From contig JBFXHX010000002.1 of the NCBI GenBank assembly GCA_050176585.1, positions 124,001-188,000 of the forward strand: DNA of 64,000 nucleotides, in the 5' to 3' direction. Shown here in pieces: positions 1 to 11,774 of the stretch (its first letter is position 1; every line of letters begins with the position of its first letter). The notes under the pieces were generated by a model that saw only the letters and a list, made by a program, of their open reading frames with translations, did no database searches and was not told the origin of the DNA. The translations under genes were made by a program, and so were the position numbers. The DNA is from CAYYWP01 sp050176585 (GTDB taxonomy: Bacteria > Desulfobacterota > Binatia > HRBIN30 > CADEER01).

Positions 1-572
1 ATCGCCCCGGCGTTGTCCCCGCGGGTTTCACGCGGGTGCTCGCATTCGAGGGAAAGCCGCTGGCCGAGGTAGTCGGCTTGATGATGAAGTGGAGCAACAA
101 CAACATCGCGGAGATGCTGGTGAAGGCGATGGGGGCACACGGCGGCGGCGCACCCGGAACCTGGGTCAAAGGGCTCCTCGCCGTGCGCGGCGCGCTCAAC
201 TCCCTCGGCGTCGATCAGACCGGGCTCGATATGTTCGACGGCTCCGGGCTGGCGAGCAACGATCGGGTGACCCCGCGCACGCTGGTGAGCGCCCTCCACG
301 CCGCGCATCGCTCGTTCGCGTTCGGCCCGGAGTTTGCGGCGTCGCTGCCGATCGCCGGCCGCGACGGCACTCTGCGGGGGCGCGCGCGCAATGCCACCGA
401 CCTGGTGCGCGCCAAGACCGGCCTGCTCACCGGCGCCGCAGCCCTCTCGGGCTACGCGCGCTCGCGCGACGGCACCGAGCTCATGTTCGCCATTCTCAAC
501 AATGGCGCCGATATGGGCGATGCCGAGGCGCGTGCCGCGAACGACGCGTTCGCCGAAGCGCTGGTGCAATAA
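1..572 (+). CDS. dacB: D-alanyl-D-alanine carboxypeptidase/endopeptidase (PBP4 family), C-terminal part
   Basis: The reading frame is open from base 3 at the left edge and stops at 570-572, so the N-terminal half lies outside the window. Two of the three active-site motifs of the penicillin-binding S13 peptidase family are visible: the SxN motif as WSNNNIAEML, and the KTG box as RAKTGLLTG about 110 residues later. The catalytic SxxK motif would lie upstream. PBP4-type enzymes act in the periplasm, trimming the terminal D-alanine from peptidoglycan stem peptides and cutting cross-links. The gene is convergent with the tldE-like gene that ends at 691. The 118 bases between them hold no gene. 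Confidence 0.88.
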   Translation, partial: RPGVVPAGFTRVLAFEGKPLAEVVGLMMKWSNNNIAEMLVKAMGAHGGGAPGTWVKGLLAVRGALNSLGVDQTGLDMFDGSGLASNDRVTPRTLVSALHAAHRSFAFGPEFAASLPIAGRDGTLRGRARNATDLVRAKTGLLTGAAALSGYARSRDGTELMFAILNNGADMGDAEARAANDAFAEALVQ

Positions 573-690
573 CTCCGGTCGGATCTGAATCTTCACTGCG
601 GAGGGGCGGAGATCGGCTCCTCGAGATCGCCACGGCGACCTCCGCGCCTCGGCGGTGAACTCCGAGCGGGCGATACCGGAAGCGCGGCTC

Positions 691-2013
691 CTACAGCGTG
701 AGGGTGAGGTCCTCGACCAGCGCGCCCGGGAGCCGCGCGCTGTCGGTAGAGCGCTGCGAGTACGAGCCGGCGTCGAGCATGAACTCGCGCTCGGCGGTCA
801 GGCCGATGAGGTTCTCGCCCAACATGCGGTAGACGGTGTCATCGAAGCGCATCACTTCCAACGGCGCGACGATGCGGCCGTGCTCGACCCAGAAGGTGGC
901 GAAGCGGGTCATCCCGGTGGCGCGGCACGCGCTGCGATCCGAAAAGTTCAGGTACCACAGATTGTTGATGTAGATGCCCGTCCCGAGCGTCTCGAGCACG
1001 CGCTCGAGCGGAAGGTCGCCGCCGGCCATGTCGACCGACGCCGGCGCCTCGCCAGAGGAAGCGCCGTTGGTCGGCACTCCGTACTCGACCGCGGACGGCG
1101 GCGACACCAGGCAATCGGCGTACTCACCGCCCTCGATCAGCACGACGCGCTCGGGCCGGATGAAGCCCGATTCCTGAAAATCGGCCGACACGCCGTTCGC
1201 GGTATCTTCGACCAGCCGCACGCTCCGGCTCAGCCGCGCCCCTTCCTCGATCATCTTGAGCAGCGGCGTCGTCTTCGTCCGATGCGCGCGCAGCCCGAAG
1301 CCGCCCCAGCCGAGAATGCCGATCAGCTCCCATAGCGCTGCCGGCGCCAGGTACGCGCGGTAGCGCCCCGGCGCGATCCGGCGAGCCGGCCGACCCAGCG
1401 CTTGCAGTTGTTCGAGCGCCGCTTCCACCTTGACGCCCAGCTCCGCCGCCCTCCAGGCCGTGCCTGCGTAGCTGCTCTTCACCGCCTTGTCCGCTGCACG
1501 GAAGAAGCTCCAGTCCAAGTTGAAGCTCTCGCTCGTGTGCCAGTTGCGCTGGCCGAGCGAGTTGGCGAAGCCGGTGTGCACCGCGCCGGCCGCGTAGATG
1601 CCGACCAGGTCGTGCCCCGCGGCCGCCGCGCGCACGCCTTCGACCGCCTGCCTGCTCTCGGGCAGCGCGGCGCGTTGCCGCCGCTCCGTCGACCGCACGT
1701 CGGTGGCATAGAGCAGATAGGGATCCTCTCCTACTTGCGCCCGCAGGTCGCGGAGCTCGCGGATCAGGTAGGCGAGACGCGCCTGGTCCTCCGCTGGTCG
1801 ACCGCTCAGAGCCACCGTCCCTTTGGCATGCCGCCGGCCGTCGATGAGGTCCAGGCTGGCGAACCGCTGCGCGACGGCGCCCGCCTGGCGCACCTCGCCG
1901 CGCGTAAAGCGGACGAAGTCCGACTCCTCCGCCGAGAAGCTGCACGTGTACGCTTCGCCGCCGCGCAGCAGCGGTTCGATCCCTTCCGCGAACGTGTAGA
2001 ACTCGTCGTGCAC
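691..2013 (-). CDS. tldE: TldE/PmbA-family metalloprotease subunit
   Basis: This is a 440-residue protein, close to the 440-450 of PmbA/TldE. In E. coli the TldD-TldE heterodimer is a periplasm-independent cytoplasmic protease that degrades unfolded small peptides and matures microcin B17. TldE lacks the metal-binding HExxxH motif, and none is seen here. The frame stays open upstream to 2352, but that part overlaps tldD and is arginine-rich shadow sequence, so I place the start at GTG 2013, reading VHDEFYTF. This is 56 bases after the tldD stop. The C-terminal NLWYLNFSDRSACRATGMTR region is typical of the family. It is cotranscribed with, and the partner of, the tldD gene just upstream. Confidence 0.85.
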   Translation of the reverse strand: MHDEFYTFAEGIEPLLRGGEAYTCSFSAEESDFVRFTRGEVRQAGAVAQRFASLDLIDGRRHAKGTVALSGRPAEDQARLAYLIRELRDLRAQVGEDPYLLYATDVRSTERRQRAALPESRQAVEGVRAAAAGHDLVGIYAAGAVHTGFANSLGQRNWHTSESFNLDWSFFRAADKAVKSSYAGTAWRAAELGVKVEAALEQLQALGRPARRIAPGRYRAYLAPAALWELIGILGWGGFGLRAHRTKTTPLLKMIEEGARLSRSVRLVEDTANGVSADFQESGFIRPERVVLIEGGEYADCLVSPPSAVEYGVPTNGASSGEAPASVDMAGGDLPLERVLETLGTGIYINNLWYLNFSDRSACRATGMTRFATFWVEHGRIVAPLEVMRFDDTVYRMLGENLIGLTAEREFMLDAGSYSQRSTDSARLPGALVEDLTLTL

Positions 2014-2069
2014 GACCGATCCCGCGCCTTCGCTCTCCTGCTCGGTTCGCCCTGGCCCCGGCCCGAAGC

Positions 2070-3521
2070 TCAGCCCGTGGCGCCGCCGAACACTTCCACC
2101 GCCCGGAACAGACACGCCGGCGCGGCGTGGCCCACCCGGATCACCTGGTTGGGCTCGCCTTTTCCACACCAGGGCGTGCCGAGGACTTGCACGGTCTCCG
2201 GCCCGCCGACCCCGGCAAGGCTGCGCCAAAACGTGGCCGAGATGCCGCGATAGTTCGGCGTCTTCACCACCTCGCCGAGCTCGCCATCGACGATGCGGCG
2301 GCCCCACTCGCAACCGAACTGGAACTTGTTGCGCGAATCGTCGATCGACCACGAGCAGTTCGTCTCCACGTACACGCCCTGCTCCACCGCGCGCACGAGC
2401 GCCGCGAACGTCTGGTCACCGGGCTCCAGGTTCAGGTTGGCCATGCGATCGATCGGCGGCCGATTCCAGCTCGCGGCGCGCGCGTTCGCCACGCCGTCGA
2501 GCCCGGCGCGCGCGCTGGAGGTCGCCGAGCCGAGCGGCCGCAACAGGATGCCGCGCTCGATCACGGCAGCGCGGCTGGCCGGCTGGCCGTCGTCATCGAA
2601 GCCGTAGCTCGCCAGCTCCCCGGCGCGACTCGGGTCGAACGTCACGTTCAGCAGCGGCGAGCCGTACTGGTAATGGCCGAACATGTCGAGCGTGACGAAG
2701 CTGCGCCCCGCGTAGTTGCGCTCGTCGCCGAGGATGCGATCGAGCTCGAGCGGATGGCCGATCGATTCGTGAATCTGCAGGATCATTTGATCGGGTGCGA
2801 TCACGAGGTCCATCGTGTCCGACGGGCAATGCGGCGCGCTCAGCAGCTCGATCGCCTGCGCGGCGATGCGCGGCGCGGCGTCGAAGAAACCGGTGTCGTC
2901 GAGCACCTCCAACCCACCCTGGCGGCAAAACGCATGGCCGCCAAAGCTGCGCGTGTGCGTCTCGGCGGCGGTATTGGCGGTCGCGCTGAGCGAGGGCAGC
3001 AGGTACTCGAAATGCTGGCGGACGCGACCGCCGTCGGTCGTCACGACCAGTGTGTCCATGGCGGTGTGCCAGAGCCCCGCGTCCCAATCGACGATGCGCG
3101 GATCGGGCCGCAGGCGTTCCGCCTCGACCCGCAGCAGGTCCAGCTTGTCCGCGACGTTCGAGCCCGACCACGGCTTCGCCACTCGCGAGTGATACTCGCC
3201 GCCGCGCGGCACCGGCGCGGGGGGAAGCGTGCGCAGCACATGGCTCGCGGCCGTCGCGCGCGCCCAAGCCGTCGCCCGGCGGCACGCCGCCCGCAACCCG
3301 CTGGCGGTCAGATCCGACGTCGCGGCGTACCCCACCCCGCCGCGGTCCCACACCGTGACCATGGCGCCGGTGTCGTAATCGACGTGCGGCGGCTGCACGA
3401 TGCCGCGGCGCACCGACAGGTGCTCGTCCCGCTCGTCGACCACTCGCAAAGCGCAGTGCGCCACCGCGGGCGCAACGGCGCGGAATCGGGCGGCGACGAT
3501 GTCGAGATCCACCGATGGCAT
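2070..3521 (-). CDS. tldD: TldD-family metalloprotease
   Basis: This 483-residue protein is of normal TldD length. The zinc-binding HExxxH motif is intact as QIHESIGHPLELD at about residues 250-255, and the Cys-containing FQFGCEWG segment lies near the C-terminus. TldD carries the active site of the TldD/TldE protease, which takes up largely unfolded peptides. The start ATG at 3521 begins MPSVDLDIVAARF. The gene is first in a two-gene minus-strand operon with the tldE-like gene. It is divergent from the transaldolase gene, with about 146 bases between the two starts. Start and function are both well supported; the natural substrate is unknown. Confidence 0.9.
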   Translation of the reverse strand: MPSVDLDIVAARFRAVAPAVAHCALRVVDERDEHLSVRRGIVQPPHVDYDTGAMVTVWDRGGVGYAATSDLTASGLRAACRRATAWARATAASHVLRTLPPAPVPRGGEYHSRVAKPWSGSNVADKLDLLRVEAERLRPDPRIVDWDAGLWHTAMDTLVVTTDGGRVRQHFEYLLPSLSATANTAAETHTRSFGGHAFCRQGGLEVLDDTGFFDAAPRIAAQAIELLSAPHCPSDTMDLVIAPDQMILQIHESIGHPLELDRILGDERNYAGRSFVTLDMFGHYQYGSPLLNVTFDPSRAGELASYGFDDDGQPASRAAVIERGILLRPLGSATSSARAGLDGVANARAASWNRPPIDRMANLNLEPGDQTFAALVRAVEQGVYVETNCSWSIDDSRNKFQFGCEWGRRIVDGELGEVVKTPNYRGISATFWRSLAGVGGPETVQVLGTPWCGKGEPNQVIRVGHAAPACLFRAVEVFGGATG

Positions 3522-3667
3522 GCGCGGCGCAGAGTATCGCGCCAGCCCGGGCGGCGGAACGGGGGGATATCGCTCCGATCAGCTCTCGCGCCCACTTCCC
3601 ACCTTGCTTCGAGCGGGGCAGGCTGCGACGATGCGGTAGACGGCCACAGCGGCCGGGAGGGATGCGT

Positions 3668-4753
3668 ATGAAGCCGACGCAACAACTGCACGAGTTGGGG
3701 CAGAGGATCTGGCTGGACAACATCACTCGCGGGTTGCTGACCAGCGGCACCCTGCACCGGTACATCGCCGAGCTGTCGGTGACCGGGCTCACCTCGAACC
3801 CGACCATCTTCGATCTCGCGATCAGCAGATCGGACGCGTACGACGAAGAGATCCGCCGGCGCTCGCACGCCGGCCAGTCCAGCGAGGAGCTGTTCTTCGA
3901 GGTCGCGCTCGAGGACCTCCGGCAAGCGGCCGACCTGTTCCGACCCGTGCACGACAGCACGGACGGCATCGATGGGTGGGTGTCGCTCGAGGTGTCGCCC
4001 GCGCTCGCGTACGACACGGAACAGAGCATTGCGGTGGCGCGCGATCTCCACCGCCGCGCCGCGCGCCCGAACCTGTTCATCAAGATCCCGGGCACCCCGC
4101 CGGGCCTGCCCGCTATCGAAGAGGCGATCTATTCCGGTGTGCCGGTCAACGTCACCCTGCTGTTTTCGCGCGAGCAGTATCTCGCCGCCGCGGATGCATA
4201 CATGCGCGGTATCGAGCGCCGCCTGGCCGCGGGCCTCCACCCCCGCATCAGCTCGGTGGCGTCGCTGTTCGTCAGCCGCTGGGACAAGGCGATCATGGGC
4301 AAGGTGCCCGAGCATCTGCGCAACCGGCTCGGCATCGCGATCGGCAAGCGCACCTACAAGGCGTACCGCGACCTCCTCGCCAGTCCGCGATGGCAAGCGC
4401 TGGCCGCGAATGGCGCCAGACCGCAGCGCCTGTTGTTCGCCAGCACCGGGACCAAAGACCCACAAGCGTCGGACGTGCTCTATGTCGAGTCGCTGATCGC
4501 GCCGGACACGATCAATACGATGCCGGAGGAAACCCTCCTCGCCTTTGCCGATCACGGCAAGGTCGGGGCCGTGCTGGCGCCGGACGGCGGCGATGCGGAA
4601 GCGGTGCTCGCGGAGTTCGCGGCGGCCGGCGTCGATATCGATCAACTGGCGGAGCAGCTGCAAAAAGAAGGCGCGGAAGCTTTCGTCAAGTCGTGGAACG
4701 ATCTCCTCCGCTGCATCGAGACCAAGAGCGCGGAGCTGCGCAAGGCGAGCTGA
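3668..4753 (+). CDS. tal: Transaldolase
   Basis: This is a 361-residue transaldolase of the longer single-domain type found in actinobacteria, cyanobacteria and delta-proteobacteria. It moves a dihydroxyacetone unit between sugar phosphates in the non-oxidative pentose phosphate pathway. The N-terminus has the TGLTSNPTIFDLAI motif. The Schiff-base lysine is K139 in NLFIKIPGT, and SSVASLFVSRWD follows. ATG 3662 and ATG 3668 are both in frame; GGGAGG at 3655-3660 sits at ideal distance only from 3668. The phosphoglucomutase gene begins 31 bases after the stop, so the two probably form a sugar-phosphate operon. Confidence 0.94.
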   Translation: MKPTQQLHELGQRIWLDNITRGLLTSGTLHRYIAELSVTGLTSNPTIFDLAISRSDAYDEEIRRRSHAGQSSEELFFEVALEDLRQAADLFRPVHDSTDGIDGWVSLEVSPALAYDTEQSIAVARDLHRRAARPNLFIKIPGTPPGLPAIEEAIYSGVPVNVTLLFSREQYLAAADAYMRGIERRLAAGLHPRISSVASLFVSRWDKAIMGKVPEHLRNRLGIAIGKRTYKAYRDLLASPRWQALAANGARPQRLLFASTGTKDPQASDVLYVESLIAPDTINTMPEETLLAFADHGKVGAVLAPDGGDAEAVLAEFAAAGVDIDQLAEQLQKEGAEAFVKSWNDLLRCIETKSAELRKAS

Positions 4754-4784
4754 CCGCTCGTCCACTCCGGAAAACCACCCAGCC

Positions 4785-6440
4785 ATGCCCGTGCACGAGC
4801 GCGCCGGCGCCCCCGCAGGCCCCGCCGACCTGGTCGACATCCCGCGGCTCATCGCCGCCTATTACACCGACCACCCCGACCCGCAGATCGCGACTCAGCG
4901 GGTCAGCTTCGGCACGTCGGGTCACCGCGGCTCCTCGCTGGAACGCTCGTTCAACGAGTGGCACATCCTCGCGATCACGCAGGCCATCTGCGCGCATCGC
5001 CGGCAGCAGGGCGTCGATGGCCCGCTGTTTCTCGGCATGGATACGCACGCGCTGTCCGTGCCCGCATGCGCCAGCGCTCTCGAGGTGCTGGCCGGCAACG
5101 GCGTCGAAGTGCGCCTCGCCGCGCGCGACGAGTACACGCCGACGCCGACGATCTCGCACGCCATCCTGACGCACAACCGCGGTCGCTCGAGCGGGCTCGC
5201 CGACGGCATCGTCATCACCCCTTCGCACAACCCGCCGGACAGCGGCGGCTTCAAGTACGATCCGCCGCACGGTGGACCGGCCGACACCGCGCTCACCGGC
5301 TGGATCGAGAGCTTCGCGAACGCGCTGCTGGCCGCCGCCCTGCAGGGCGTGGAGCGCGTCCCCTACGACCGCGCCCGGCGGGCGCCGACCACCCGCGAGC
5401 ACGACTTCGTGACGCCCTACGTGGCGGACCTCGAACGCGTGCTCGACATGGAGGTGATCCGCCGCGCTGGCGTGCGCATCGGCGTCGATCCGCTCGGCGG
5501 GGCGGGGACCCGCTATTGGCCCGTGATCGCCGAGCGCTACGGCCTCGATCTCACCGTTACCAACGACGTGATCGATCCGACCTTCCGCTTCATGACGTTG
5601 GATTGGGACGGCAAGATCCGCATGGATCCGTCGTCGCCATACGCGATGCAGCGCTTGATCGCATTGAAGGATCGATTCGATATCGCCTTCGGGTGCGACA
5701 CGGACCACGACCGCCACGGGATCGTGGCGCGCGGCACCGGATTGGTGCCGCCGAACGACTACCTGTCGGTGTCGATCGATTACCTGTTCCGCCGCCGCCC
5801 ACACTGGCGCGCGGATGCGGGCGTCGGCAAGACGATCGTCAGCAGCAGCATGATCGATCGCGTGACCGCCGCGCTCGGACGCCGCCTGTTCGAAGTACCG
5901 GTCGGATTCAAGTGGTTCGTCGACGGCTTGATGAGCGGCGGGCTCGGCTTCGTCGGCGAGGAGAGCGCCGGCGCGGCGTTCCTCCGGCGCGACGGCACGG
6001 TCTGGACGACGGACAAAGACGGCATCATCCCCGCCCTGCTGGCCGCCGAAATGACGGCGGTCACCGGACACGATCCCGCCGAGCTCTACCGCGACCTGAC
6101 GCGGGTCCACGGCGCCCCGATCTACGAACGCATCGATCAGCCCGCGACGCCCGAACAGAAGGCGGCGTTTCAGCGCTTGTCGCCGGAGCTGGTCTCGGTG
6201 GCGACGCTCGCCGGTGAACCGGTACGCGCCATGCTCACCCGAGCGCCCGGCAACAATGCGCCATTCGGCGGGCTCAAGGTCGTCGCCGACAGCGGCTGGT
6301 TCGCGGCCCGGCCGTCGGGAACGGAGAATCTCTACAAGATTTACGCCGAGAGCTTCCGCGACACAGCGCATCTGCGCCGGATCCAGGAAGAAGCACAGAG
6401 TATCATCGCGCGAGCGCTCGCCAGCGTCACCGGACAGTAG
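4785..6440 (+). CDS. pgm: Phosphoglucomutase (alpha-D-glucose phosphate specific)
   Basis: This 551-residue enzyme interconverts glucose-1-phosphate and glucose-6-phosphate, which links glycogen and nucleotide-sugar synthesis with glycolysis. The phosphoserine loop is TPSHNPPDSGG with catalytic S147, the Mg-binding loop is CDTDHDRHG, and the phosphate-binding end is RPSGTENLYKIY. The sequence begins MPVHERAGAPAGP and quickly reaches the family's VSFGTSGHRGSSL start region. An upstream extension of the frame to 4545 overlaps transaldolase and is not coding. It follows the tal gene on the same strand at short spacing. Confidence 0.94.
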   Translation: MPVHERAGAPAGPADLVDIPRLIAAYYTDHPDPQIATQRVSFGTSGHRGSSLERSFNEWHILAITQAICAHRRQQGVDGPLFLGMDTHALSVPACASALEVLAGNGVEVRLAARDEYTPTPTISHAILTHNRGRSSGLADGIVITPSHNPPDSGGFKYDPPHGGPADTALTGWIESFANALLAAALQGVERVPYDRARRAPTTREHDFVTPYVADLERVLDMEVIRRAGVRIGVDPLGGAGTRYWPVIAERYGLDLTVTNDVIDPTFRFMTLDWDGKIRMDPSSPYAMQRLIALKDRFDIAFGCDTDHDRHGIVARGTGLVPPNDYLSVSIDYLFRRRPHWRADAGVGKTIVSSSMIDRVTAALGRRLFEVPVGFKWFVDGLMSGGLGFVGEESAGAAFLRRDGTVWTTDKDGIIPALLAAEMTAVTGHDPAELYRDLTRVHGAPIYERIDQPATPEQKAAFQRLSPELVSVATLAGEPVRAMLTRAPGNNAPFGGLKVVADSGWFAARPSGTENLYKIYAESFRDTAHLRRIQEEAQSIIARALASVTGQ

Positions 6441-6574
6441 CGGCGCCGCGACGGCGGCCCGCGCGCCGCCGAGACACGCAGACCCAAGACTGCGGCAGCG
6501 CAGAGCAGCCCACGGCCACCCGTATCACCCTGCGCGCGCCTCGCGTCGAGACGTGATAGGCACCCCTTCTGTTC

Positions 6575-8386
<1,812 letters not shown>

Positions 8387-8473
8387 GCCCAGCCCTGACA
8401 GCACGGCAGAGCGCCGAGATGGCGGGCTCGAAACAAACGTGTGATCTGCGGAGCCAGGGGCACCCGGACCGAC

Positions 8474-8502
8474 TTGACTCACGGCGGCCCGCCTTCAATG
8501 AT
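8474..8502 (+). promoter_or_regulatory. Possible sigma-70 type promoter upstream of asd
   Basis: TTGACT at 8474-8479 is separated by 17 bases from AATGAT at 8497-8502. This fits housekeeping -35/-10 spacing and would give a short leader to the asd start at 8531. The -10 match is moderate, and the call rests on sequence pattern only. Confidence 0.35.
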
Positions 8503-8530
8503 CCGCGCTTCTTAAAGCGAGGCAGGCCAG

Positions 8531-9553
8531 ATGAGTAAAGGCAAATTCACCATCGCCATTGTCGGCGCGACCGGCGCGGTGGGCGAAGTACTTCTCGACG
8601 TGCTCGAGGCGCGCGAGTTTCCCGTCGGCGAGCTGCGGCCCCTGGCCAGCGAACGGTCGGCGGGGACGACGGTGCGCTTTCACGGCAGCGCGCTGCCCGT
8701 CGAGCTGGCCCGGCCGGAGGCATTCGACGGAGCCGATTTCGTGTTCTTCGCCGCCTCCGGCATCCTCTCCAAGGAGTTGGCGCCCGAAGCGGCGCGCCGC
8801 GGCGCGATCGCCATCGACAAGTCGAGCACGTGGCGGATGGAGTCGAGCGTGCCGCTCGTCGTTCCAGAGGTGAACCCGCACGCGCTCAAGCGCCACCAGG
8901 GCATCATCTCCTGCCCCAATTGCACGACCATCGGTTTCGTCATGGCGCTCGAGCCCATCCGCCGTGCGGCCGGGTTGAAGAGCGTGGTCGTGACCACCAT
9001 GCAGGCAGTGAGCGGCGCCGGTAAGCCGGGCATCGACGAGCTCGACGCGCAGGTCGCCGCGGCCGCGCGCGGTGAAGCGCCGGTGGCGCAGACCTTTGCC
9101 GCACCGATCGCGTTCAACGTCGTGCCGCTGTGCGAGACCTTCCGCGACGACGGCTACTCCACCGAAGAGGTGAAGCTGCTGTTCGAGACCCGCAAGATCA
9201 TGGGGATGCCGGCGCTCGACGTCAGCATGACGTGCGTGCGCGTCCCGGTGCCGGTCGGGCATTCCGCTACCCTGTTGATCGAGACCGAGCGCGCGCTCAG
9301 CCCGGACGCGGCGCGCGCCGCCCTGGGAGGTTTCCCCGGCGTGCGCGTGCTCGACGACCCCGCGCACAACGGCTTCCCGACGCCATCGGACGTGGCGGGC
9401 TCTGACGAGGTCGTCGTCGGGCGCGTGCGCAAGGACCTGGTCAGCGATCGACTGTGGCTCTGGGAAGTGTCGGACAATCTGCGCAAGGGCGCTGCGACCA
9501 ACGCCGTACAGATCGCCGAAGAGCTGGTACGCCAGGGCCTGCGCCCGCACTGA
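8531..9553 (+). CDS. asd: Aspartate-semialdehyde dehydrogenase
   Basis: This 340-residue NADPH-dependent enzyme reduces aspartyl-4-phosphate to aspartate semialdehyde, the branch point to lysine/diaminopimelate, threonine and methionine. The dinucleotide-binding GATGAVGEVLLDVLE lies at the N-terminus. The catalytic cysteine is C131 in SCPNCTTIGF, and the catalytic histidine is in RVPVPVGHSA. The ATG at 8531 is preceded by GCGAGGCAGG. A promoter-like TTGACT/AATGAT pair lies 29 bases upstream. The aspartokinase gene is not in the window. Confidence 0.95.
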   Translation: MSKGKFTIAIVGATGAVGEVLLDVLEAREFPVGELRPLASERSAGTTVRFHGSALPVELARPEAFDGADFVFFAASGILSKELAPEAARRGAIAIDKSSTWRMESSVPLVVPEVNPHALKRHQGIISCPNCTTIGFVMALEPIRRAAGLKSVVVTTMQAVSGAGKPGIDELDAQVAAAARGEAPVAQTFAAPIAFNVVPLCETFRDDGYSTEEVKLLFETRKIMGMPALDVSMTCVRVPVPVGHSATLLIETERALSPDAARAALGGFPGVRVLDDPAHNGFPTPSDVAGSDEVVVGRVRKDLVSDRLWLWEVSDNLRKGAATNAVQIAEELVRQGLRPH

Positions 9554-9746
9554 CACGCCACGCCGGTACTCCCGACGGCTGCGACGCGCGAGCAAAGCGG
9601 CTCGGGCGCGATCGGTCGCCCACACCGCGGGCGGGACCGTCGCCCGCCGGTTTCGCGCCCCCGTGGAAGCGGGATGACTTTGCGCTATGGTGGCGCAGCC
9701 GATCCGCGCGGGGGGCAGTCGGCGGCGGCGCGATCGGAGATCACCA

Positions 9747-11684
9747 ATGAATGACCAACCACGCATGACGACCGAGCAGGAGTCCCGGCAGCTCGCCGAG
9801 GAATCCCGCGAGCAAAACTGGGCCGGGCGCGGCTTCTTGCGCGAGCTCTTTCTCGGCGAATTCAGCCCCGAGCTCGTCTACCCGTTTCCGAATGTCGGCG
9901 CGGAGCGGCCCGAGTTCACCGCTTTCTACGACGCGCTGCGCGATTTCCTCGCGAAGCACGTCGATCCGGTCGCAATCGATGAGACCGGCGAGTACCCCGA
10001 GCACGTGCTCGACGGGCTGCGCAAGCTCGGCGCGTTCGGGATGAAGATCCCGAAGGAATACGGCGGCCTCGGCCTCCTGGTCAGCGAGTACTGCAAGGCC
10101 CTCGAGATGGTCGGCAGCTACGATGGCAATCTGAGCGCGCTGCTATCCGCACACCAGTCGATCGGGTTGCCGCAGCCGCTGAAGCTCTTCGGCACGCCCG
10201 AGCAGAAGCGCCAGTATCTGCCCCGCTGCGCGGCCGGCGCGATCTCGGCGTTCGCGCTGACCGAACCGCACGTCGGATCCGATCCCGCCAGCCTGTCCAC
10301 CCGCGTCGAACGGCAGGGCGACTTCTACGTGCTGAACGGCGAGAAGCTGTGGTGTACGAATGGGACGCTCGCCGAGCTCTTGGTGGTGATGGCCCGCGAC
10401 CCGGAGACCAAGCGCATCAGCGCGTTCATCGTGGAGACCTCCACTCCCGGCGTGAAGGTCGAATACCGCTGCCGGTTCATGGGACTGAAGGCGCTCGCCA
10501 ATGGCGTGATCAGCTTCAAGGATGTCCGCATTCCGCGCGAGAACCTGATCGGCGCGGAGGGCCAGGGGCTCAAGATCGCGCTCATCACCCTGAACACCGG
10601 GCGGCTCACGCTGCCGTCGATCTGCGCCGGCATCGCGAAGCATTGCCTGAACGTCGTGCGCGGCTGGTCCCAAGTCCGCCACCAATGGGGGCTGCCGATC
10701 TGGAAACACGAGGCGATCGGTCACCACATCGCGGAGATCGCGGCCACCACCTTCGCACTCGACTCGGTGGCCAAGCTGTCGGCCGCCATGGCCGACCGCG
10801 GCGGTTACGACATCCGGCTGGAAGCGGCGGCGGCAAAGGAATGGAACACGACTCGCGCGTGGGACATCGTCGATCGCACGCTGCAAATCCGCGGCGGCCG
10901 CGGGTATGAGACCGAGCAGTCGTTGCGGGGGCGCGGCGAGACCCCCATCCCAGTCGAGCGGATCATGCGCGACTGCCGCATCAACCTGATCTTCGAAGGC
11001 TCGAGCGAGATCATGCATCTCTTCATGGCGCGCGAGGCGGTCGACAAGCATCTGCAGGTCGCCGGCGCGCTGATCGACCCGAAGCTCGATTCCTCGCAAA
11101 AGCTGTCGGCGCTCTCCGGCATCGCGTCGTACTACGCGCGCTGGTACCCGCCCCTGTGGTTCCGCGGCGCGACGACCTGGAGCCGCTACACGGACTGGGG
11201 CGCGCTAGCTCCGCACATGCGGTTCGTCGAGCGCAGCGCCCGCAAGCTCGCCCGCTCGAGCTTTCACGGCATGGCGCTGTACCAGGGCAAGCTGGAGCGC
11301 AAGCAGGGCTTCCTGTTCCGCTGCGTCGACATCGTAATGGAGCTGTTCGCGATGTCCGCCGCGCTGTCGCACGCGCGCACGCTGAGCCACGCCGGCCGGC
11401 CGGAGGCGGGGGAAGCGGCGCAGCTCGCGGATCTGTTCTGTCGCCTCGCGCGCCGCCGCATCCGCGCGAGCTTCCAGGCGCTCTGGCGCAACGACGACAC
11501 CAAGCTGAACCAGATGGCCGCGCGAATGATGAACGGCGATCACGCCTGGTTGGTCGCCGGCCACATGGACCTCGGGCTGACGGCCGAGGATTTCCGCACC
11601 CGGTTCCTGACGAATTCCGACGCCGCGCCCACCGGTGACGGCGCCGCGAGTCGCGACGCTACCAAGAGCAGCGCCACTTCGTAG
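9747..11684 (+). CDS. Acyl-CoA dehydrogenase, long form
   Basis: This FAD-dependent enzyme makes the alpha,beta double bond in acyl-CoA. It has 645 residues, against about 380-400 for short and medium-chain forms; the extra length is a C-terminal helical extension of about 200 residues after the core. The core shows TEPHVGSDPAS (FAD and substrate binding), the RGGRGYETE segment, and FEGSSEIMHLFMARE, whose glutamate is the likely catalytic base. ATG 9747 is chosen because GGAGA at 9735-9739 lies seven bases before it; the upstream in-frame part is arginine-rich. The substrate is unknown. No electron-transfer flavoprotein gene is adjacent. Confidence 0.88.
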   Translation: MNDQPRMTTEQESRQLAEESREQNWAGRGFLRELFLGEFSPELVYPFPNVGAERPEFTAFYDALRDFLAKHVDPVAIDETGEYPEHVLDGLRKLGAFGMKIPKEYGGLGLLVSEYCKALEMVGSYDGNLSALLSAHQSIGLPQPLKLFGTPEQKRQYLPRCAAGAISAFALTEPHVGSDPASLSTRVERQGDFYVLNGEKLWCTNGTLAELLVVMARDPETKRISAFIVETSTPGVKVEYRCRFMGLKALANGVISFKDVRIPRENLIGAEGQGLKIALITLNTGRLTLPSICAGIAKHCLNVVRGWSQVRHQWGLPIWKHEAIGHHIAEIAATTFALDSVAKLSAAMADRGGYDIRLEAAAAKEWNTTRAWDIVDRTLQIRGGRGYETEQSLRGRGETPIPVERIMRDCRINLIFEGSSEIMHLFMAREAVDKHLQVAGALIDPKLDSSQKLSALSGIASYYARWYPPLWFRGATTWSRYTDWGALAPHMRFVERSARKLARSSFHGMALYQGKLERKQGFLFRCVDIVMELFAMSAALSHARTLSHAGRPEAGEAAQLADLFCRLARRRIRASFQALWRNDDTKLNQMAARMMNGDHAWLVAGHMDLGLTAEDFRTRFLTNSDAAPTGDGAASRDATKSSATS

Positions 11685-11774
11685 CGCGAGCTAGCGCCGC
11701 CGCCGGCGACCCGCACGCGCGCGGCCGGCGTTGCGCGCGCCCTGGGCGACGAAAATTACGCCAAGTCGGAGCGA